The notes beneath the pieces were generated by a model. The model was not told the origin of the DNA. It saw only the letters and a list, made by a program, of their open reading frames with translations, and made no database searches. This document shows, in pieces, positions 16,454 to 27,370 of a stretch of DNA of 64,000 bases. This stretch comes from Phycisphaera sp. GTDB taxonomy: Bacteria; Planctomycetota; Phycisphaerae; Phycisphaerales; UBA1924. Both the position numbers and the translations under genes were made by a program. Every line of letters begins with the position of its first letter. The first letter of the stretch is position 1. The stretch spans positions 3,467,205 through 3,531,204 of the forward strand of contig CP098402.1 of the NCBI GenBank assembly GCA_025916675.1. Reading direction: 5' to 3'.

Positions 16454-19400
16454 ATGGCAGAGAAGACCATCGACCAGTGCCCCTCGACCCGCGGGAAGCG
16501 TGAGATCGATCGCGCACCGCGGAAGCTCGCCGAAACGGCCGGGCGTCCGGTGTGGCGCAGCGTCGACGAGTTCGTTGACAAGGCCGACTTCCGCGAGTGG
16601 CTCGGTCGCGAGTTCCCCTCGCGCGCCAGCGAGTTGCTCGAGGGCTCGCGCCGCGACTTCCTGAAGGTCATGGGCGCGTCGCTCGCGCTGGCCGGCGCCG
16701 CGACCATCCCCGGCTGCCGCCGCCCCGAGCACACCATCATGCCTTACTCGCGCGAGGTGCCCGAGGACCAGGTGCCCGGCCGCGCGAAGTACTACGCCAC
16801 GGCGATGCCCCTGCCCGGCGGCGGGGCCGAGGGCCTGCTCGTCGAGACGCACACCGGCCGGCCGACGAAGATCGAGGGCAACCCGCTGCACCCGATCAAC
16901 CAGGGGCGTAGCAGCATCTGGTCGCAGGCGGCCGTGCTCGACCTGTACGATCCGTACCGCCTGATGCAGGTGTCGTACAACAACCCGACCCGGGGTGCGC
17001 TCGAGGCGACGTGGGATGACTTCGGCGTGTGGGCACGCGGCGATGACGGCCTGACGCGCTACGACGCGAATGGTGGTCGCGGGCTCGCGTTCGTCGCCGG
17101 CAAGCAGACCAGCCCCAGCCGCGACGCGATGCGCGACGCGGTGATGCGTCGCTGGCCCAACGCCCGCTGGCTGGCGTACGAGCCGCTCGAGAACCCCAAC
17201 GCCGTCGAGGCGTCACGCCTGGCGTTCGGCCAGCCGATGACCGAGGAGCTGCGTCTCGAGAACGCTAAGCGGATGGTGCTCGTTGAGCGCGACCCGGCGT
17301 ATGGCGAGCGCGACGAACTGCGGAACGCTCGCGGCTTGGTGTCCCAGCGTGCGCCGATGACCGCCGAGGACGACCAAGGCGATCCGATCGACATGAGCCG
17401 CATCTACGCGGTCGAGGGTTCCCTCTCGACCAGCGGTGGCAAGGCCGACCATCGGATGCGTCTGGCGCCGTCGCTGCAGCCGGCCTTCGTGGTCGCGTTG
17501 GCCAAGGCGTTGATGCGGCAGATTGGTGGCGATTCGGCGATCCAGTCGGCGCTCGCGGGCGTCACGGTGCCCTCGGGCATCACGCTGAAGCAGGCCTGGA
17601 TCGACCAGTGTGCGGCGGACCTTGCGGCGCACCGCGGCGAGTCGATCGTGCTCGTCGGCGCATCGCTGCCGCTGGGCGTGCATGCTCTCGCCCATGCGAT
17701 GAACGCGGCCCTTGGTGCGGTTGGATCGGTGGTCCGCTACCGCCCGATGCCGGCCGACATCGCTGCGAACGGCCACGCGAACCTCGTCGCGCTCGGCCAG
17801 GCGATCGACGCCGGCCAGGTGAGCACGATGGTGTGCCTGAACACCAACCCCGTGTACGACGCGCCCGTCGAGGCGAACTTTGCCGAGCGGTTCGAGAAGG
17901 TGCCCACGCGCATCACGCTGAGCGTACACGATACCGAGACGGCCGCCGCCTCGACGTGGCGCCTCAACGGCACCCACTTCCTGGAGCAGTGGGGCGACGT
18001 GGTGGCCGCCGACGGCACGCTGAGCGTCGTGCAGCCCATGATCGCGCCGCTGTACTACGGCAAGAGCGAGATCGAACTGCTGGCCTTCCTTGCGGGCGAG
18101 ACCTTCGAGGACGAGGCACGCCTGACGCACCTGGAAGAGTCGGCACGCAAGCAAGGCGCCGTGGTCGTTGATGGCCAGGACGGCCCGACCCGCGTGGGCA
18201 ACGCCGACGACGTGTTCCCCGAAGATGTGGCCGGCGAGACTGCCGAGGGCGGCGATGAGTTGCCCGCGTGGCCCGAGGGCCACCACATCGTCCGGTCCGT
18301 GTGGCGTCGCGTGATGCGTGAGCGATTCGGTGTTGGCGCTCGCGGTGAATTCGAGAAGCGCTGGCGTCGGGCGTTGCACGATGGGTTGGTGGCGGGCTCC
18401 GCCCAAGCCGGGCGTTCGCCAAACACGAACCTGCCGAGCCTGGCCAATGCTATCGGGACGATCCGTATCGGCAGCGTACCAGCCGAGGGCTCGATGGACG
18501 TGCTGTTCACCCCCGGCCGCACGCTCGATGGCCGTTATGCCGGCAACGCGTGGCTGCAGGAACTACCCGACATCGGCAGCATGACGACCTGGGACAACCC
18601 GGCGCTCATCAGCCCGGCTACCGCCCAGAAGATGGGCCTGGTGCCCGGCGGCGACAACCCCAAGCACGTGTATCTGCGCGAGCACACCACGGGAAAGATG
18701 GTCCGCCTGAGTGTTGGCGGCCGCACGCTCGAATTGCCGGTGTGGATCTGCCCCGGGTTGGCCGACGACACGATCGTGCTTCGGCTCGGATATGGCCGCA
18801 CGCGCGGCGGGGCGATCGCTGAGGGCGCGGGCTTCGACACCTACGGGGTTCGGACCGCCGGGCAGTACGCCGCAGCGGGCGCACGCATGGAGCGGGTGCC
18901 GGGCGATTACTGGATCGCCAGCACGCAGAACCACTGGTCGCTCGAAGGCCGCACCGAGATCGTGCGCCGCGTCGAGCTGCCCGCGTGGCAGCGGTTCGGC
19001 GATTACAAGAAGAAGCACAACGACGAGTACGAGTTGGCAAAGAGCGAACTGAACTTCGCTGAGCAGCTCGGCACGGTGAGCCACGCGCCGCCCAACCGTT
19101 CGATCTACGGCAACCCGCTGAATAAGGGCACGGGCGAAGACGCCACGGGCAAGGGCGATGCCGAGCCCGGCTCGACGTACAGCCAGAGCCCGCAGTGGGG
19201 CATGACTATCGACATGGCCGCGTGCACCGGCTGCGGCGTGTGCACCATCGCGTGCCAGAGCGAGAACAACATCCCGGTCGTGGGCAAGCAGGAGGTCGCC
19301 AAGGGCCGCGAGATGACGTGGATCCGCGTCGATCGCTACTTCGTGGGCGAACTGAACGACCCCGAGGAGATCCTGCACCAGCCGGTGGCGTGTGTGCATT

Positions 19401-20245
19401 GCGAGAACGCGCCGTGCGAGACGGTGTGCCCGGTGAACGCGACCGTGCACGGCCCCGAGGGCCACAACTACATGGTCTACAACCGCTGCATTGGCACGCG
19501 GTATTGCGCGAACAACTGCCCGTACAAGGTCCGCCGGTTCAACTTCTTCGATTACGGCACCAAGCGGCTCGAGGGTGGGCTGAACGAGGAGACCAGCCGG
19601 GCGACCAACGGCTTCTTCGAGGACAAGCTGCCGCCCAACCAGCACTTCATCCCGCCTCGCCTTCGGGCCAAGCTGACCGAGATCGAGAAGATGCAGAAGA
19701 ACCCGAACGTCACCGTCCGCTCGCGCGGCGTGATGGAAAAGTGTACCTACTGCATCCAGCGCACCAACAACGCCAAGATCGAAACCAAGCTCAGGGGCCT
19801 CGAGAGCATCCCCGAGGGCTTCGTACAGACGGCTTGCCAGCAGGCGTGCCCGACCGGCGCGATCGTGTTCGGCGACATCCTCGACCCCGAGAGCGCCGTC
19901 ACCAGGACGCGCGACAGCGGCCGCAACTACGCGGTGCTGGGCTACCTGAACACCCGCCCGCGCACGACGCACATGATGGCGGTGTACAACCCCAACCCCG
20001 AGATCCTCAAGGTCGAAGACAAGAAGCGCTACGAGCACCTCGACTGGCACCCACACGACGTGAAGAACGAGAAGATGGGCCTCGAGTTGCACTATCAGGA
20101 CGGGCCTGGACACGGCGATGACCACGGCGAGCCGCACGCACGGGGAACGAGTTTCTTCGATCTCCATCGGCGTGAGGAAGACACCGGGTACGCCTTGAGC
20201 CTCAAGGTCCTGAAGGGCGCAATGTCGCAGGGAGGCCTGCTGTGA
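16454..20245 (+). CDS. actB: Alternative complex III subunit ActB (molybdopterin-like plus Fe-S domain)
   Basis: A 1263-aa fusion typical of ActB. After an N-terminal segment comes a Tat-like signal ([16 protein letters not shown]), then a large molybdopterin-oxidoreductase-like domain that in this family lacks the cofactor, then a ferredoxin-like C-terminal domain with cysteine clusters [46 protein letters not shown] and CQQACPTGA. These would hold the complex's Fe-S clusters. The C-terminal tail is histidine-rich ([13 protein letters not shown]). The ATG at 16454 follows GGAGAAG. The end overlaps the GTG start of actC by 4 nt. Confidence 0.94.
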   Translation: MAEKTIDQCPSTRGKREIDRAPRKLAETAGRPVWRSVDEFVDKADFREWLGREFPSRASELLEGSRRDFLKVMGASLALAGAATIPGCRRPEHTIMPYSREVPEDQVPGRAKYYATAMPLPGGGAEGLLVETHTGRPTKIEGNPLHPINQGRSSIWSQAAVLDLYDPYRLMQVSYNNPTRGALEATWDDFGVWARGDDGLTRYDANGGRGLAFVAGKQTSPSRDAMRDAVMRRWPNARWLAYEPLENPNAVEASRLAFGQPMTEELRLENAKRMVLVERDPAYGERDELRNARGLVSQRAPMTAEDDQGDPIDMSRIYAVEGSLSTSGGKADHRMRLAPSLQPAFVVALAKALMRQIGGDSAIQSALAGVTVPSGITLKQAWIDQCAADLAAHRGESIVLVGASLPLGVHALAHAMNAALGAVGSVVRYRPMPADIAANGHANLVALGQAIDAGQVSTMVCLNTNPVYDAPVEANFAERFEKVPTRITLSVHDTETAAASTWRLNGTHFLEQWGDVVAADGTLSVVQPMIAPLYYGKSEIELLAFLAGETFEDEARLTHLEESARKQGAVVVDGQDGPTRVGNADDVFPEDVAGETAEGGDELPAWPEGHHIVRSVWRRVMRERFGVGARGEFEKRWRRALHDGLVAGSAQAGRSPNTNLPSLANAIGTIRIGSVPAEGSMDVLFTPGRTLDGRYAGNAWLQELPDIGSMTTWDNPALISPATAQKMGLVPGGDNPKHVYLREHTTGKMVRLSVGGRTLELPVWICPGLADDTIVLRLGYGRTRGGAIAEGAGFDTYGVRTAGQYAAAGARMERVPGDYWIASTQNHWSLEGRTEIVRRVELPAWQRFGDYKKKHNDEYELAKSELNFAEQLGTVSHAPPNRSIYGNPLNKGTGEDATGKGDAEPGSTYSQSPQWGMTIDMAACTGCGVCTIACQSENNIPVVGKQEVAKGREMTWIRVDRYFVGELNDPEEILHQPVACVHCENAPCETVCPVNATVHGPEGHNYMVYNRCIGTRYCANNCPYKVRRFNFFDYGTKRLEGGLNEETSRATNGFFEDKLPPNQHFIPPRLRAKLTEIEKMQKNPNVTVRSRGVMEKCTYCIQRTNNAKIETKLRGLESIPEGFVQTACQQACPTGAIVFGDILDPESAVTRTRDSGRNYAVLGYLNTRPRTTHMMAVYNPNPEILKVEDKKRYEHLDWHPHDVKNEKMGLELHYQDGPGHGDDHGEPHARGTSFFDLHRREEDTGYALSLKVLKGAMSQGGLL

Positions 20246-21912
20246 GCCATCTTCCCCCCGATCAACGCACCGCCGATCGCCTGGCCGGCCGGGCCCCAGA
20301 GGCCTCGACCTACGCGCCCGAGCCCGGCACGGGCGACGGCTCGCTGACCGACGACCCTGCCGGCCGCGCACCCCTGGTGCTCAACAACCGCTCGGTCCAC
20401 GAGATCACCGAGATCGTGTGTGGGTATGCCGAGAAGAGCCCGGGCCGCTGGTGGCTGCCGTTGTTCGGCATGACCGCCAGCATCGCGGGCATCGGCCAGT
20501 TGATGATCCTCTACCTGATCATTACCGGCGTGGGTGTGTGGGGCCTGACCAACCAGGTCGACTGGGCCTGGGACATCACCAACTTCGTGTTCTGGATCGG
20601 TATCGGCCACGCTGGCACGCTGATCAGCGCCATCCTCTGCCTGTTCAAGCAGCAGTGGCGCACGGCGGTGAACCGGGCGGCCGAGGCGATGACCATCTTC
20701 GCGGTGATCTGCGCGGGCATCTTCCCGGGCATCCACGTGGGCCGGGCCTGGATGGCCTGGTTCCTGGCGCCGCTGCCCAACAGCAACTGGATCTGGCCCA
20801 ACTTCCGCAGCCCGCTGCTGTGGGACGTGTTCGCGGTGAGCACCTACGCCACCGTGTCGGTGCTGTTCTGGTTCATGGGCATGATCCCCGACCTTGCGAC
20901 GTTGCGAGACCGGGCCGATCTCCGCCTACTCCAGAATCCGCACCAGGCGCGACTGCCGTTCACTCCGTTCAAGCCCGACGCACTGCGGTCGTTCATCTAT
21001 GGTTTCCTCTCGCTGGGCTGGCGCAACTCGAGCCGCCACTGGATGCGCTACGAGAAGGCCTACATCCTGCTGGCCGGACTGTCGACGCCGCTAGTGCTCA
21101 GCGTGCACTCCATCGTGTCGTTCGACTTCGCGACCTCGATCCTGCCCGGCTGGCACACGACGATCTTCCCGCCCTACTTCGTGGCCGGTGCCGTGTTTGG
21201 CGGATTCGCCATGGTGCTGCTGCTGCTGATCCCCTGCCGTGAGCTCTTCCCCAACATGAAGGACCTGCTCACGCTCCGCCACCTGGAGAACATGAGCAAG
21301 ATCCTGCTGGTCACGGGCATGCTGGTGGGCTTTGCCTATTCGATGGAGTTCTTCATCGCCTGGTACAGCGGCAACGACTTCGAGTACTCGGTGTTCGCCT
21401 TCAACCGGGCCCTGCCGATCTGGTTGCACGAAGATGGTGCCCCCTATTGGTGGGCCTACTGGACAATGATCTCGTGCAACGTGCTGAGCCCGCAGCTCTT
21501 CTGGGTGAAGGCGCTGCGGCGCAACCCGGTCGTCATCTGGATCGTCGCGCTGGCGGTGACCATCGGCATGTGGTTCGAGCGTTTCGTGATCATCGTGACC
21601 AGCCTCCACCGCGCGTTCCTGCCGGGCGAGTGGCACATGTTCTACCCCACCTGGGTCGACATCCTGACCTTCGTCGGCTCGTGCGGCATCTTCATGACCC
21701 TGTTCCTGCTGTTCCTGCGATTCCTGCCGATCTTCCCGATCGCCGAGATCAAGGCCATCCTGCCCGAGGCCGACCCGCACGGGCACGGTGACCAGGGGCA
21801 TGGCCACGGCCACAACCAGGCCCAGGGCCCCGGTTCGGGCGGCGTGGGCCACGGCGAGAGCGTGGTTGATTCCTCTGACACTGATTCCTCAAACGAAGAA
21901 GAGGGCCGCTGA
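20242..21912 (+). CDS. actC: Alternative complex III subunit ActC (NrfD-like, quinol-binding)
   Basis: A 556-aa NrfD/PsrC-family integral membrane protein with about ten TM segments, one of the two large membrane subunits of alternative complex III and a likely site of quinol oxidation. Family segments include [26 protein letters not shown] and [12 protein letters not shown]-like [13 protein letters not shown]. The C-terminus ends in a His/Gly-rich tail ([14 protein letters not shown]) that could bind metal. The GTG at 20242 overlaps the actB stop (GTGA) and has GGAGG 6 nt upstream. Confidence 0.93.
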   Translation: MSHLPPDQRTADRLAGRAPEASTYAPEPGTGDGSLTDDPAGRAPLVLNNRSVHEITEIVCGYAEKSPGRWWLPLFGMTASIAGIGQLMILYLIITGVGVWGLTNQVDWAWDITNFVFWIGIGHAGTLISAILCLFKQQWRTAVNRAAEAMTIFAVICAGIFPGIHVGRAWMAWFLAPLPNSNWIWPNFRSPLLWDVFAVSTYATVSVLFWFMGMIPDLATLRDRADLRLLQNPHQARLPFTPFKPDALRSFIYGFLSLGWRNSSRHWMRYEKAYILLAGLSTPLVLSVHSIVSFDFATSILPGWHTTIFPPYFVAGAVFGGFAMVLLLLIPCRELFPNMKDLLTLRHLENMSKILLVTGMLVGFAYSMEFFIAWYSGNDFEYSVFAFNRALPIWLHEDGAPYWWAYWTMISCNVLSPQLFWVKALRRNPVVIWIVALAVTIGMWFERFVIIVTSLHRAFLPGEWHMFYPTWVDILTFVGSCGIFMTLFLLFLRFLPIFPIAEIKAILPEADPHGHGDQGHGHGHNQAQGPGSGGVGHGESVVDSSDTDSSNEEEGR

Positions 21913-21913
21913 T

Positions 21914-22498
21914 ATGGGCATCCTCGGACTTCCATCCCGGCCCGACCACGGATTCCGCACGCCCGACGGCGGCGTTGTTCACGGCGTGATGGCCGAATTC
22001 CAGACGTCCGCCGACGTGTACCACGCCGCCGAGCAGGTGCGTGACGCGGGCTTCCAGAAGTGGGACGTGTTCGCGCCCTTCCCGATCCACGGCATCGACG
22101 AGGCCATCGGCATGAAGCGCACGAAGCTGCCGCTGATCGTCGCCGGTGGCGCGATCACGGGCATCAGCGTCGCCTTGCTGATGCAGTGGTGGATGACGGC
22201 CGTCGACTACCCCCTGGTCGTCCAGGGTAAGGCCTACGCCGCGTGGGAGCCCTGGGTGCCGGTCACGTTCGAACTCGGTGTGTTGTTTTCCGCGTTCGCG
22301 TCGCTCATCGGCATGCTGGCCCTTAACGGGCTGCCGAGGTGGAACCACCCGTTGCTCAAGAGCGAGCGGTTCTTGCGTGTCAGCGACGACCGGTTCGCCA
22401 TTGTCATCGAAGCGGGCGATGCCAAGTTCCAGGGCTCGGACACGGTCTCGATGCTCCAGGGCCTTGGAGCCACGCACGTCGAACTGGTGGAGGAGTGA
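21914..22498 (+). CDS. actD: Alternative complex III subunit ActD (DUF3341)
   Basis: A 194-aa DUF3341 protein with two TM segments (about residues 72-95 and 115-138) flanked by soluble ends. ActD is a small membrane subunit of alternative complex III with no cofactor. The N-terminal motif ADVYHAAEQVRDAGFQKWDV and FPIHGIDEAIGMKRTKLP are typical. The ATG at 21914 lies 1 nt after the actC stop, indicating coupled translation. Confidence 0.92.
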   Translation: MGILGLPSRPDHGFRTPDGGVVHGVMAEFQTSADVYHAAEQVRDAGFQKWDVFAPFPIHGIDEAIGMKRTKLPLIVAGGAITGISVALLMQWWMTAVDYPLVVQGKAYAAWEPWVPVTFELGVLFSAFASLIGMLALNGLPRWNHPLLKSERFLRVSDDRFAIVIEAGDAKFQGSDTVSMLQGLGATHVELVEE

Positions 22499-22503
22499 GC
22501 ACA

Positions 22504-23301
22504 ATGCCGAGCACACGCACCAGAGCAACACTGAGCCTCGCATTGGCCGCTGTCGGCCTCGCCGCCGCGCTGCCTATGGCCGGCTGCCGGGGCGATCGCT
22601 CCGAGAAGCGCCCCCACCAGTTCTTCCCAGATCTGGACGACGGCCCGAGCTTCAAGCCGCAGTCGAAGACCCCGTTCTTCGCCGACGGCCGGACCATGCG
22701 CGAGCCCGTCGACGGCACGGTCGCTTTCGGCGTGTTCTCGTTCACCGAAGACACGATCCCCGGCGAGATCGATTGGGCCATGCCCTTCCTCCGCGAGCGT
22801 GAGGACATCTTGGGTGAGGGCATCGAGACCTACTCAGGCCTGAACGCCGACGGCACGCCCCTGCAGACCATGCCCGTCGAGGTGACCAGCGAGCTGCTCG
22901 CCCGCGGCGAAGAGCGGTTCAACATCTATTGCTCGGCCTGCCACGGCTACTCGGGTGACGGCAACGGCATGGTCGGTCGGCGCTGGTCGGCGCCGGTGCC
23001 GACCTTCCACGACGCGAAGTACAAGGATCGAGGCGAGCCCACCGGCGGCGACGGATACCTCTTCCACATCGCCCGCAACGGGCTGAAGCACCCCGACGGC
23101 CGCTACCGCATGCCAGGGTATGGGCACGCCCTGACCATCGATGACACCTGGGCTGTCGTGGCGCACATCCGCGTGCTGCAGCAGGCCTTCGACAACGATC
23201 CGCAATCCTTGCCCGCCGAGGCGCAGGGCCAGCTCGACCCGCGCGGCGGTTCGACGGGTTCGGGTTCGACGGGTTCAACAGAGCAGGGGGGTGGCCAGTG
23301 A
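22504..23301 (+). CDS. actE: Alternative complex III subunit ActE, monoheme cytochrome c lipoprotein
   Basis: A 265-aa lipoprotein: the signal ends in the lipobox LPMAGC (Cys28). One heme motif, CSACH (143-147), lies in a class I cytochrome c domain with a likely axial Met in GRYRMPGY. The tail is Gly/Ser/Thr-rich (GSTGSGSTGSTEQGGG) and low in complexity. The ATG at 22504 has GGAGG 10 nt upstream; a GTG at 22495 that would overlap the actD stop is the alternative. It would pass electrons from ActA towards the oxidase's CoxB cytochrome domain. Confidence 0.92.
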   Translation: MPSTRTRATLSLALAAVGLAAALPMAGCRGDRSEKRPHQFFPDLDDGPSFKPQSKTPFFADGRTMREPVDGTVAFGVFSFTEDTIPGEIDWAMPFLREREDILGEGIETYSGLNADGTPLQTMPVEVTSELLARGEERFNIYCSACHGYSGDGNGMVGRRWSAPVPTFHDAKYKDRGEPTGGDGYLFHIARNGLKHPDGRYRMPGYGHALTIDDTWAVVAHIRVLQQAFDNDPQSLPAEAQGQLDPRGGSTGSGSTGSTEQGGGQ

Positions 23302-24635
23302 GCAGCGTCTCCGCTAATCAGCCCGTGGCCGACCACGCGCCGGCCTACCTGAACGACCCTGCCCTGCGCGAGGAGAACATCACCCTCGAACCCTCGAAGG
23401 TGGGCATGCTGTGGAAGGTGCTGGCCGCCGTTGGTGTCATCGGGATTGCCATCGCGATCATCGGTGCGTTCGTGCTGCCCGGCATGTCCGAAGACATGTC
23501 CGCAGGTGCCGCCGTCGTCCACGTCAAGGGCATCCTGCTCATCGGCACGCTCGCTGTACTCGGCTTCAGCCTCGGTTCGCTGTTTTTCATCATGATCAAC
23601 GCCGTCGGTGCCGCCGGCTGGCACGTCACGATGAAGCGCGTGCTCGAGCAGGCCGCGCTCTTGGTCTGGTTGCCCGCCATCGGCGTCGTGCTGTTTGCGA
23701 TCTCCGAGGTCGTTTCGGCATCGGCCGATGGCCGGGCCGGCATCGTGTCGAGCTGGCTCAACCCAGCGATCATCAAGGAAGGCTACTTCATCACCAAGAA
23801 GGGGGTGTACTTCGACCCCATCTTCGTGGGCGCCCGTCTGGCGTTCTGCATCCTGGTGTGGATCGGCATGAGCCGATTGGTCTGGAGCATCTCGCGCAAG
23901 CAGGAGCGAACCGGCGACCGCTGGCTGACCAACAAGCTCGCGTTCAACTCGGCCTGGGGCCTGGTGGTCATGGCGCTGGCCACGGCCTTCTTCAGCTTCG
24001 ACTGGCTCATGGCCCTGACCGATTACAAGTTCTTCAGCACCATGTGGGGCGTGTACTTCTTCGCCGGCACGCTGTTCGTCACCTTCCCGGCCATGGCGCT
24101 GCTGCTCACGTTCCTTCGGTCGAAGGGCACCATGCAGGGGCTCATCACCGCCGAGCACCACCACGACCTGAGCAAGTACATGTTCGGGTTCATCGTGTTC
24201 TGGGGCTACATCGCCTACAGCCAGTACTTCCTCATCTGGTACAGCCAGATCCCCGAAGAGACCACCTGGTTCATGTTCCGCAAGACCGAGTGGCCCGCGC
24301 TGACGATGTTCCTGGTGATCGGCCACTTCATCGTGCCGCTGGTGCTCATGTTCCCGCGGGCCGTCCGCCGGTCGGCATTGGGTTTCGGCATCATCGGCGC
24401 ATGGATGATCTTCATGCACGTCGTCGACCTGTATTGGATTATCCGCCCATCGTTGGGGATGACCCTGGACCACCCCGTGGGCCTGATGCAGGGCCTGTGG
24501 GTCGACATCGCCGGCATTGGCGGCGTGATCGCCTTGTACGTCGGTGTGCTGCTGTGGAGGCTGACCAAGGCCCCGTTGGTGAACGTGATGGAACCCCGCA
24601 TGCCCGAGGCACTCAAGCACAAGAATTACATCTAA
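23298..24635 (+). CDS. actF: Alternative complex III subunit ActF (NrfD-like)
   Basis: A 445-aa NrfD-like integral membrane protein with about ten TM segments, the second large membrane subunit of alternative complex III. Typical segments are GSLFFIMINAVGAAGWHV, LITAEHHHDLSKYMFGFI and MHVVDLYWIIRPS. The GTG start at 23298 overlaps the actE stop (GTGA) behind a GGGGGTGG purine tract. It closes the actABCDEF series; the next gene follows after 138 nt. Confidence 0.93.
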   Translation: MSSVSANQPVADHAPAYLNDPALREENITLEPSKVGMLWKVLAAVGVIGIAIAIIGAFVLPGMSEDMSAGAAVVHVKGILLIGTLAVLGFSLGSLFFIMINAVGAAGWHVTMKRVLEQAALLVWLPAIGVVLFAISEVVSASADGRAGIVSSWLNPAIIKEGYFITKKGVYFDPIFVGARLAFCILVWIGMSRLVWSISRKQERTGDRWLTNKLAFNSAWGLVVMALATAFFSFDWLMALTDYKFFSTMWGVYFFAGTLFVTFPAMALLLTFLRSKGTMQGLITAEHHHDLSKYMFGFIVFWGYIAYSQYFLIWYSQIPEETTWFMFRKTEWPALTMFLVIGHFIVPLVLMFPRAVRRSALGFGIIGAWMIFMHVVDLYWIIRPSLGMTLDHPVGLMQGLWVDIAGIGGVIALYVGVLLWRLTKAPLVNVMEPRMPEALKHKNYI

Positions 24636-24738
24636 GCCCCGGTATTGAAGCCCGATACCTAAATCCAGGTAAAAAAAGAACCTACGGGGTTTCCAAGCAG
24701 ATTGCCCCAAGCACTGAAGTCACAAGCCGAATCGGTCG

Positions 24739-24744
24739 TACAGT
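24739..24744 (+). promoter_or_regulatory. Candidate -10 box upstream of the oxidase part of the cluster
   Basis: TACAGT lies 29 nt before the ATG at 24774, in the only sizeable gap (138 nt) between the complex III and oxidase genes. No good -35 is visible. A short CAGTA-ATTCG-TACTG inverted repeat overlaps it at 24741-24755 and could be an operator. This may mark a separate promoter. Confidence 0.3.
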
Positions 24745-24773
24745 AATTCGTACTGCGATACAGGAATCAAGCG

Positions 24774-25133
24774 ATGAGCGACGGACAGCACAACCACGAC
24801 GACTGGTTCGCCCACACGCGCGACGAGGGCCTGCCCCAGCAGGAGCACTCGGGCCACGTCGACACCAAGGCGCTGCTCATCTTCTACATGGGCATGGTGG
24901 CCTTCGTGGTGGTTTCGATCATCGGCGTGACGCTGTTCTTCCAGCGGTACGTGCTGGGCGTGCGGCAGGACAGGCTGGAAACGCTCCAACTGGCCGTCGA
25001 GGCCAACGAGTACAAGGCAACGACGCTCGAAGAACTGGGCGAGTACGGCTGGTCGGGCGAGACGGTGCAGGGTGCGGCCCGCATCCCGCTCGAAGAGGCA
25101 CGTGCCAAGGTGATGCAGAGCTACGGCCAGTAA
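24774..25133 (+). CDS. Unrecognised small membrane protein in the ACIII/caa3 cluster
   Basis: A 119-aa protein with a His/Asp-rich N-terminus (MSDGQHNHDDW), one TM helix (about residues 33-57, core LLIFYMGMVAFVVVSIIG) and a soluble C-terminal part of about 60 residues that is largely charged helix. No cofactor motifs are present. I do not recognise the family. AGGA precedes the ATG at 24774. Sitting between actF and SCO1 with the same orientation, it could be an accessory subunit or assembly factor of complex III or the oxidase. Confidence 0.75.
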   Translation: MSDGQHNHDDWFAHTRDEGLPQQEHSGHVDTKALLIFYMGMVAFVVVSIIGVTLFFQRYVLGVRQDRLETLQLAVEANEYKATTLEELGEYGWSGETVQGAARIPLEEARAKVMQSYGQ

Positions 25134-25152
25134 GAGGAAACCACGCGAAGAC

Positions 25153-26091
25153 ATGACCACGATCCTGCGCAACATCGCGACCATGACGGCGGCCCTCGGC
25201 CTGTCGGTGGCGGCGTGCGCGCAGTTGATCGAGGACGACGTGCCAGTGCAGGCCCGGGGCCTGGACATCGAGGAGAAGCTCGGCGCCCGAGTGCCGCTCG
25301 ACGCGATGGTCACGACCGCAGATGGCGCGACGATGCGCCTGGGTGACTTCTTCGACGATGAGGCCAACCCCGATCGCGGCAAGCCGACGATATTGCTGCT
25401 GGTCTATTACGACTGCCCGGTGGCCTGCCCTGCCATGCTGGGGAACCTCAACAAGGCCTTCAACGGCATCGACGACTGGACCATCGGCGAGCAGTACAAC
25501 GTGCTGGCGGTGTCCTTCGACCCCAGCAACACACAAGAGCAAGCGCAGGAATACGCCATGCTCTATCGGTCCGGCTACGAGCAGAACGCCGACAACGCGG
25601 AGGCGGTGGCCGGCGGCTACCGATTCCTGCGAGCCAGCGGCGACACGTCGCGGGCGATCGCCGAGTCGGTGGGCTTTGGCTATCGCTTCCTGCCCGACGT
25701 CGACGAGTACGCCCATGCCACCGGCGCGGTAGTGCTAACCCCCGACGGCACCGTGTCGCGGTACTTCTATGGATTCGACTATCAGGCCCGGCAGGTCCGC
25801 CTATCGCTGCTCGACGCGGGCGAGGGCCGCTCGGGCCGCAGCTTCGGCGATCGGGTGCTGCTGTTCTGCTTCACCTACGACCCCAATAGCAACACGTACA
25901 CCCTGGCCGCCGTCCGCGTGATGCAGGCCGGCGGGGTGCTCACGATCCTGCTGATCGGCGGCCTGCTGGCCGGGCTGAAGCTTAGCGAGCACTTGGCCAA
26001 GGTCCGCCGCCGGACAGCCACCCCGACCACAGAAGAGACAGGACTTGACAGCGGCCGCCCCGATGGGCGGGCCGTGGGAGCCCACGCATGA
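25153..26091 (+). CDS. SCO1/SenC-family copper chaperone
   Basis: A 312-aa SCO-family protein, the thioredoxin-fold copper chaperone that loads the CuA site of cytochrome c oxidase subunit II. The N-terminus is a signal peptide (core AALGLSVAACA). The Cu site is CPVAC (Cys88, Cys92) with His188 in DEYAHATG. Unlike minimal SCO proteins it has a C-terminal TM helix (about residues 258-281) and a cytoplasmic basic tail. It overlaps the coxB start by 4 nt (ATGA at 26088-26091), so the chaperone and its client are translated together. Confidence 0.9.
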   Translation: MTTILRNIATMTAALGLSVAACAQLIEDDVPVQARGLDIEEKLGARVPLDAMVTTADGATMRLGDFFDDEANPDRGKPTILLLVYYDCPVACPAMLGNLNKAFNGIDDWTIGEQYNVLAVSFDPSNTQEQAQEYAMLYRSGYEQNADNAEAVAGGYRFLRASGDTSRAIAESVGFGYRFLPDVDEYAHATGAVVLTPDGTVSRYFYGFDYQARQVRLSLLDAGEGRSGRSFGDRVLLFCFTYDPNSNTYTLAAVRVMQAGGVLTILLIGGLLAGLKLSEHLAKVRRRTATPTTEETGLDSGRPDGRAVGAHA

Positions 26092-27335
26092 ACGCGATGA
26101 ACGCCTTGATGGCCAACCTCTCCCCGCTGCTGGCCACGGCCAACTTGCAGGATCGCCTGTGGTTCGGTGACAAGAGCTTCACGGCGGCTGGCAATCAGGC
26201 CGACTGGATGTTCCAGTTCATCTGGTGGTGCTCGGTGGTCTCGTTTGTAGGCCTCATGGGGCTGATGGTGTGGTTCTCGCTGAAGTACCGCCGGCGCTCT
26301 GGCAAGGCCGCGCCCGCGAGCCCGCACCACAACACGATCCTCGAGATCACCTGGACGGTCATCCCGACGCTGTTCTTCGCGGTTATGTTCTTCGAAGGCT
26401 TCCGCGGCTACATCAACCTGAGCTACGCCCCGGTGGGGGCCATCGAGTGCAACCTCACCGCCCGCCAGTGGCAGTGGTCGCTTGAGTATCCTGGCGGGCA
26501 GATCAGTTCCGAATTCGAGACCGAGACCGAGGGTGCCCGGGCAACCGAGAACAAGCAATTCATCTCAAGCCAAGATTCACCGGTCTGGTACTTTCCCGAA
26601 GAGCAGCCTGTGTTGCTCAGGATGACGAGCACCGACGTGATCCATAGCTTCTGGGTGCCCGACTTCCGGATGAAGTACGACGTGTTCCCCAACCGGTACA
26701 CGAGCTACACGTTCACGCCCGAACCACTCGACGACACGGCCCGCATCATGGAAGACGAGGAACTCGGCGCGTATCCCTACCGTGACCATACCGTTTTCTG
26801 CGCCGAGTACTGCGGTGATTATCACTCCGAGATGGCCGCGATCATCCGCGTCGTCCCGCGTGAGATCTACGAGGCCAAGCTCGAAATCTTTGGCTCACCG
26901 CGTGGCACCCTGGCCGAGCGCGGCCAGCTCGTGGCCCAGCAGAACGGCTGCTACTCGTGCCACTCGGTGGATGGCGCAAGCGGCACGGGTCCGACGTGGA
27001 AGGACCTGTACAACAACGAGCACCAGTACGCCGATGGCAGCACTGTGCTGGCCGATGACAACCACATCCGCGAATCGATCTACGTGCCGGCCGCCAAGAT
27101 CCGGGCGGGCTACGCCAACCAGATGGTGAGCTACCAGGGCAGCATCAGCTCCGAGCAGCTCGGCTGGATCATCTCGTACATGAAGACGCTCAGCGAGGCC
27201 ACGCCCCAGGGCGAGCTGGCCGCCACACAGGTCGACCCCGATGCCGAAGGCGGCGAGGGCGAGACCGGTGAGAGTGCCAGCGAAGGCGATGCCGGAGCGG
27301 CCGAGTCGATGGAAGGAACCCCCAGCGGCGGCTGA
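26088..27335 (+). CDS. coxB: Cytochrome c oxidase subunit II with fused cytochrome c domain (caa3 type)
   Basis: A 415-aa CoxB/CtaC. Two TM helices (about 44-68 and 82-105) precede a cupredoxin domain whose CuA site is visible as VIHSFWVPDF (His) and CAEYCGDYHSEM (Cys, Cys, His, Met). A class I cytochrome c domain is fused behind it, with CYSCH at residues 288-292 and a likely axial Met in ANQMVSYQG. This makes the oxidase caa3-type, taking electrons directly from a cytochrome c of complex III. The tail is acidic and Gly/Glu-rich. GGGAG precedes the ATG at 26088. Confidence 0.94.
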   Translation: MNAMNALMANLSPLLATANLQDRLWFGDKSFTAAGNQADWMFQFIWWCSVVSFVGLMGLMVWFSLKYRRRSGKAAPASPHHNTILEITWTVIPTLFFAVMFFEGFRGYINLSYAPVGAIECNLTARQWQWSLEYPGGQISSEFETETEGARATENKQFISSQDSPVWYFPEEQPVLLRMTSTDVIHSFWVPDFRMKYDVFPNRYTSYTFTPEPLDDTARIMEDEELGAYPYRDHTVFCAEYCGDYHSEMAAIIRVVPREIYEAKLEIFGSPRGTLAERGQLVAQQNGCYSCHSVDGASGTGPTWKDLYNNEHQYADGSTVLADDNHIRESIYVPAAKIRAGYANQMVSYQGSISSEQLGWIISYMKTLSEATPQGELAATQVDPDAEGGEGETGESASEGDAGAAESMEGTPSGG

Positions 27336-27370
27336 ACGCCGTCGCTTGCAGATCGCTTTGGAGGCGCACG

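Noticed and set aside
18563-20371. A 602-codon minus-strand frame opposite actB
   Set aside because: Antisense shadow of the Fe-S domain region; the plus strand has all cysteine clusters.
24645-24690. GGTAT...ATACC and AGGT...ACCT inverted repeats after actF as a terminator
   Set aside because: Stems of 4-5 bp with long loops and an A-run rather than a T-run on the plus strand.
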